Below are positions 60,849 through 64,000 of a DNA stretch of 64,000 bases, one piece after another. Each line of letters begins with the position of its first letter. The stretch's first letter is position 1. The notes under the pieces were generated by a model. That model saw nothing but the letters and a program-made list of their open reading frames with translations. It did not search any database and had not been told where the DNA came from. Position numbers and translations under genes: made by a program. This stretch comes from an uncultured Collinsella sp. (GTDB lineage Bacteria; Actinomycetota; Coriobacteriia; Coriobacteriales; Coriobacteriaceae): the NCBI GenBank assembly GCA_934667065.1, contig CAKULD010000004.1, forward strand, positions 124,001 through 188,000, read 5' to 3'.

Positions 60849-62846
60849 ATGGCAAAAAACACCGCAAACTATGGTAACGACAGTATCCGCCAGCTCAAGG
60901 ATGAGGAGCGCGTACGTCTGCGCCCCGCCGTCATCTTTGGCTCGGACGGACTCGACGGCTGCGCGCACGCCGCCTTCGAGATCCTGTCCAACGCCGTTGA
61001 CGAGGCACGCCAGGGCTACGGCAAGCTCATCACCCTCACCGCCTTTCGCGATGGCTCTATTCAGGTAGAGGACAACGGTCGTGGCTGCCCGCTCGACTGG
61101 AACCCTTCCGAGAAGCGCTTTAACTGGGAACTCGTCTTTTGCGAGCTCTACGCCGGCGGCAAGTACAACAACAACCAGGGCGGCGACTACGACTTCTCGC
61201 TCGGCACCAACGGCCTGGGTTCGTGCGCAACCCAGTACGCCTCCGAGTACATGGACGTCACCGTCTGGCGCGATGGTAACAAATACTCCCTGCACTTTAA
61301 GAAGGGCAAAGTCGTCGGCGCCAAGAAGAAGGCACTCGAGATTGAGCCCAGCGACGAGAGCCGCACCGGCACCACCATCAAGTGGCGCCCCGACCTTGAG
61401 GTCTTTACCTCCATCAGCATTCCCCACGATTGGTATCGCGAGACCATGCGCCGCCAGGCCGTGGTCAACGCCAACGTGACCTTCCGCCTGCGTATCGAAG
61501 GCGACAACGGCGAATTTACCGAAGAGGACTTCTGCTATCCCAAGGGCATCGAGGACTACGTGCTCGAGAAGGTGGGCACCGACTACCTCACCGAGCCTTT
61601 CTTTATCGAGGCCGACCGTCGCGGTCGCGATCGCGAGGACCTGCCCGACTACAACGTAAAGATCACCGCATGCATGTGCTTCTCGCGCACCTTTATGATG
61701 CAGGAGTACTACCACAACTCCTCTTGGCTCGAGAACGGCGGCTCACCCGAGAAGGCTGCCCGCAGCGCCCTGACCAGCGCCATCGATGCCTACATCAAGC
61801 AGCAGGGTAAGTACAACAAAAACGAGAGCGGTATTAAGTGGCAAGACGTCCAGGATTGCCTGGTGCTGGTGACCAACTGCTTCTCCACTCAGACGTCCTA
61901 CGAAAACCAGACCAAGAAGGCCATCAATAACCGCTTTATCCAGCAGGCCATGACCGCCTTCTTTAAGGAGCGCCTCTCGACCTATCTGATCGAAAACAAA
62001 GACGCCGCCAACAAGATTCTGGAGCAGGTGCTCATCAACAAGCGCTCGCGCGAGAACGCCGAGAAGACACGCCAGAGCATCAAGACCAACCTGCAGCAGA
62101 AGACCGATATGGCCAACCGCGTGCAGAAATTCATCGACTGCCGCTCCAAGGACAAGAATCGTCGCGAAATCTACATCGTAGAGGGCGACTCGGCAGCAGG
62201 CGCCATTCGCACCTCGCGCGATGCCGAGTTTCAGGGCGTTATGCCCGTCCGCGGCAAGATCCTCAACTGCTTGAAGGAGGACTATCCGCGCATCTTTAAG
62301 TCCGACATCATCATGGACCTCATGCGCGTGCTGGGCTGCGGTGTGGAGATCAAGGACAAGCGTATCAAGAACCTTGGCGCCTTCGACCTGGACAACCTCA
62401 ACTGGAACAAGGTCATCATCTGTACGGATGCCGACGTCGACGGTTACCACATCCGCACGCTCGTGCTCACCATGCTCTACCGCCTGGTGCCCACGCTTAT
62501 CGACGAGGGTTACGTGTATATCGCCGAGTCGCCGCTCTACGAGATCAACTGCAAAGAGAAGACCTACTTTGCCTACACCGAGCTCGAGAAGAACGGCATC
62601 CTTAAGGAGATCGGCGACCAGAAGTGCTCGATCAACCGCTCCAAGGGTCTTGGTGAGAACGATCCGGACATGATGTGGCTCACCACCATGAACCCCGAGA
62701 CGCGCCGCCTGATCAAGGTGGAGCCCGAGGACGTCACCAAGATGGAAACCATGTTCAACCTGTTGCTGGGCAACGACGAGGCGGGCCGCAAGCGCCATAT
62801 CTCGGAGCACGGCAAGGAATACCTGGACCAGCTGGACCTGCAGTAG
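60849..62846 (+). CDS. Type IIA DNA topoisomerase subunit B (GyrB/ParE-like)
   Basis: 665 residues. GHKL ATPase domain with EILSNAVDEAR (Asn/Glu for Mg-ATP), VEDNGRGCPLDW and GGKYNNNQGG/FSLGTNGLGS. Transducer region, then TOPRIM with EGDSAAGAI and DADVDGYHIRTL, and a C-terminal RSKGLGE block. This form, with an atypical ATPase lid and without long insertions, resembles the extra topoisomerase pair of Clostridia and Coriobacteria rather than canonical GyrB; which of gyrase or topo IV it represents is not decided. ATG at 60849; AAAGGAG is 16 nt upstream, GAGAG closer. Subunit A follows after 45 nt. Confidence 0.92.
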   Translation: MAKNTANYGNDSIRQLKDEERVRLRPAVIFGSDGLDGCAHAAFEILSNAVDEARQGYGKLITLTAFRDGSIQVEDNGRGCPLDWNPSEKRFNWELVFCELYAGGKYNNNQGGDYDFSLGTNGLGSCATQYASEYMDVTVWRDGNKYSLHFKKGKVVGAKKKALEIEPSDESRTGTTIKWRPDLEVFTSISIPHDWYRETMRRQAVVNANVTFRLRIEGDNGEFTEEDFCYPKGIEDYVLEKVGTDYLTEPFFIEADRRGRDREDLPDYNVKITACMCFSRTFMMQEYYHNSSWLENGGSPEKAARSALTSAIDAYIKQQGKYNKNESGIKWQDVQDCLVLVTNCFSTQTSYENQTKKAINNRFIQQAMTAFFKERLSTYLIENKDAANKILEQVLINKRSRENAEKTRQSIKTNLQQKTDMANRVQKFIDCRSKDKNRREIYIVEGDSAAGAIRTSRDAEFQGVMPVRGKILNCLKEDYPRIFKSDIIMDLMRVLGCGVEIKDKRIKNLGAFDLDNLNWNKVIICTDADVDGYHIRTLVLTMLYRLVPTLIDEGYVYIAESPLYEINCKEKTYFAYTELEKNGILKEIGDQKCSINRSKGLGENDPDMMWLTTMNPETRRLIKVEPEDVTKMETMFNLLLGNDEAGRKRHISEHGKEYLDQLDLQ

Positions 62847-62891
62847 CAGCACATCGATAACGACGGCCCACAAGAAGTTCAAGAGGATATC

Positions 62892-64000
62892 GTGGCAAAG
62901 AAGAAGACGAAGAACCAGCCAAAGAAAAAGCAGGTCAACGCCGAGAACGTCATCGGCCTGCACTCCGAGGTCACCGACCAGCCGATCACGCAGACGCTCG
63001 AGGTCAACTACATGCCCTACGCCATGAGCGTCAACGTCTCGCGTGCGTTCCCCGAAATCGACGGCTTTAAGCCCTCGCACCGCAAGCTGCTCTACACCAT
63101 GTACAAGATGGGCCTGCTCAAGGGCGAGCGCCAGAAGAGCGCCAACATCGTGGGCCAGACCATGAAGCTCAACCCGCACGGCGACGCCGCGATCTACGAG
63201 ACGATGGTGCGCCTGGCCACCGGCAACGAAGCGCTGCTCGCCCCCTTCGTGGAGTCGAAGGGCAACTTTGGCAAGTACTACTCGGGCGACCTGAGCTACG
63301 CCGCCTCGCGTTACACCGAGGCCAAGCTCTCCCCCATCAGTGCCGAGATCTTCAAGGATATCGACAAGGACCCGGTGGACTTTGTCGACAGCTACGACGG
63401 CGCCATGAAGGAGCCGCGCCTGCTGCCCACCACGTTCCCCAACATCCTCGTCTCGGCCAACAAGGGCATCGGCGTCGCCATGGCGTCCGACATCTGCGGC
63501 TTTAACCTCAACGAGGTCTGCACAGCCACGATGCACTACCTCAAGGATCCCGACTGCGACCTGCTCGAGTACATGCCCATGCCCGACTTCTCGACCGGCG
63601 GCGAGATCATCTACCGCCGCGAGGAGATGGAAAAGATCATCGAGACCGGTCTGGGTAGCTTCCAGATTCGCTCCCGCTGGCGCTGGATTCCCGAAGAGCG
63701 CATTATCGAGGTCTATGAGATTCCCTACACCACCAAGACCGATGTCATCATCGAGCGCATCGTCAAGCTCTCCAAGGAGGGCAAGGTCAAAGAGATCGCC
63801 GACATCCGTGACGAGACCGACCTTTCGGGCCTGCGCATCGCCATCGACCTCAAGCGCGGCGTCGACCCCGACAAGCTCATGGCCAAACTCTATCGCTCGA
63901 CCACGCTGCAGGACTCGTTCTCGTGCAACTTTAACGTGCTCGTTGACGGCTATCCCCGCGTTATGGGCGTGCGCCAGATTCTGCACGAGTGGGTTGCGTG
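62892..64000 (+). CDS. Type IIA DNA topoisomerase subunit A (GyrA/ParC-like), 3' end outside window
   Basis: 369 codons visible. Basic Lys-rich start (KKKTKNQPKKKQ), then the breakage-reunion domain: YMPYAMSVNVSRAFPEIDGF, HRKLLYTMYKMG, KLNPHGDAAIYETMVRL and ASRYTEAKLSPI with the DNA-cleaving Tyr. Winged-helix and tower regions continue to the window edge. With the B subunit 45 nt upstream it makes an A2B2 topoisomerase that changes supercoiling or decatenates. GTG at 62892 with AGAGG six bases upstream. The QRDR-equivalent segment reads GDAAIYETMV, shifted from gyrase GDSAVYDTIV. Confidence 0.92.
   Translation, partial: MAKKKTKNQPKKKQVNAENVIGLHSEVTDQPITQTLEVNYMPYAMSVNVSRAFPEIDGFKPSHRKLLYTMYKMGLLKGERQKSANIVGQTMKLNPHGDAAIYETMVRLATGNEALLAPFVESKGNFGKYYSGDLSYAASRYTEAKLSPISAEIFKDIDKDPVDFVDSYDGAMKEPRLLPTTFPNILVSANKGIGVAMASDICGFNLNEVCTATMHYLKDPDCDLLEYMPMPDFSTGGEIIYRREEMEKIIETGLGSFQIRSRWRWIPEERIIEVYEIPYTTKTDVIIERIVKLSKEGKVKEIADIRDETDLSGLRIAIDLKRGVDPDKLMAKLYRSTTLQDSFSCNFNVLVDGYPRVMGVRQILHEWVA

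Noticed and set aside
61743..63986. Very long minus-strand open frame (747 codons) opposite the topoisomerase genes
   Set aside because: It mirrors the codon structure of the two topoisomerase genes, whose motifs are unmistakable, and its own translation is low-complexity Val/Leu/Gly/Asp-rich without domain motifs.

Overview
The window looks like chromosomal DNA of a gut Coriobacteriia, most probably Collinsella. This is inferred from the GC-rich coding sequence, an actinobacterial LexA-type box, LAXTG/Tat surface-protein signals, several SBP- or sensor-linked hybrid kinases, and a radical-SAM ACGX-repeat peptide operon. The organism was not identified by any search. No rRNA, tRNA, CRISPR array, integrase or transposase gene was seen. 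The accessory character of the window comes from short palindromic and inverted-repeat elements in intergenic DNA.

Layout. 1-7.7 kb (minus): an operon of hybrid histidine kinase, MoxR AAA+ ATPase, DUF58 protein, transglutaminase-like membrane protein (catalytic Cys replaced by Ser) and an anchored surface protein cut by the window edge. 7.8-11 kb: SDR, VUT-family transporter and release factor 3 (prfC). 11.1-13.4 kb: twin palindromes, then a GntR/YtrA-type regulator with an ABC ATPase broken by one amber codon, and its permease. 13.7-17 kb: methyltransferase, ClC-type channel, LOG-family hydrolase and a small K+ channel. 17.2-23.6 kb: two SBP-type hybrid sensor kinases, one fused (BvgS-like) and one split into lipoprotein plus kinase. 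23.8-27.1 kb: PatB-like lyase, TrmO, an XRE/zinc-ribbon/TipAS regulator and a glutaredoxin.

27.1-28.3 kb is an 800-bp repeat nest around an orphan ribbon-helix-helix gene. 28.3-31.4 kb is the most interesting locus. Here a 77-residue peptide with seven Cys-Gly units in an 11-residue period lies upstream of a flavin/2x[4Fe-4S] protein, a radical SAM/SPASM maturase and a nitroreductase. An HxlR regulator is divergent, with a palindromic candidate operator between them. It is followed by a macrodomain/class M sirtuin pair (reversible ADP-ribosylation) lacking the usual GcvH-L and LplA partners. 33.3-37.3 kb: Dus, LysR and a divergent aldo/keto reductase operon. 37.4-43.8 kb: a 182-bp inverted-repeat element, then a magnesium-ATPase locus with two MgtA-type ATPases, a receiver-less winged-helix protein, a candidate leader peptide and a 51-residue membrane protein. 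43.9-51.4 kb: a MacB/FtsX-like fused ABC exporter, then a thiol-redox cluster (TlpA-like lipoprotein, 4Fe-4S membrane protein, 48-residue CXXC peptide) divergent from a two-component system. 51.4-60.4 kb: a GMP synthetase lacking the amidotransferase domain, a LuxR regulator, a 1455-residue Tat/LAXTG surface protein, a small HTH/membrane operon and a lipoprotein. 60.7-64 kb: a LexA-like box followed by a type IIA topoisomerase B/A pair, the A subunit cut by the window end.

Start codons were moved from the longest possible frame wherever a ribosome-binding site or family alignment argued for it. This includes several GTG and TTG starts.
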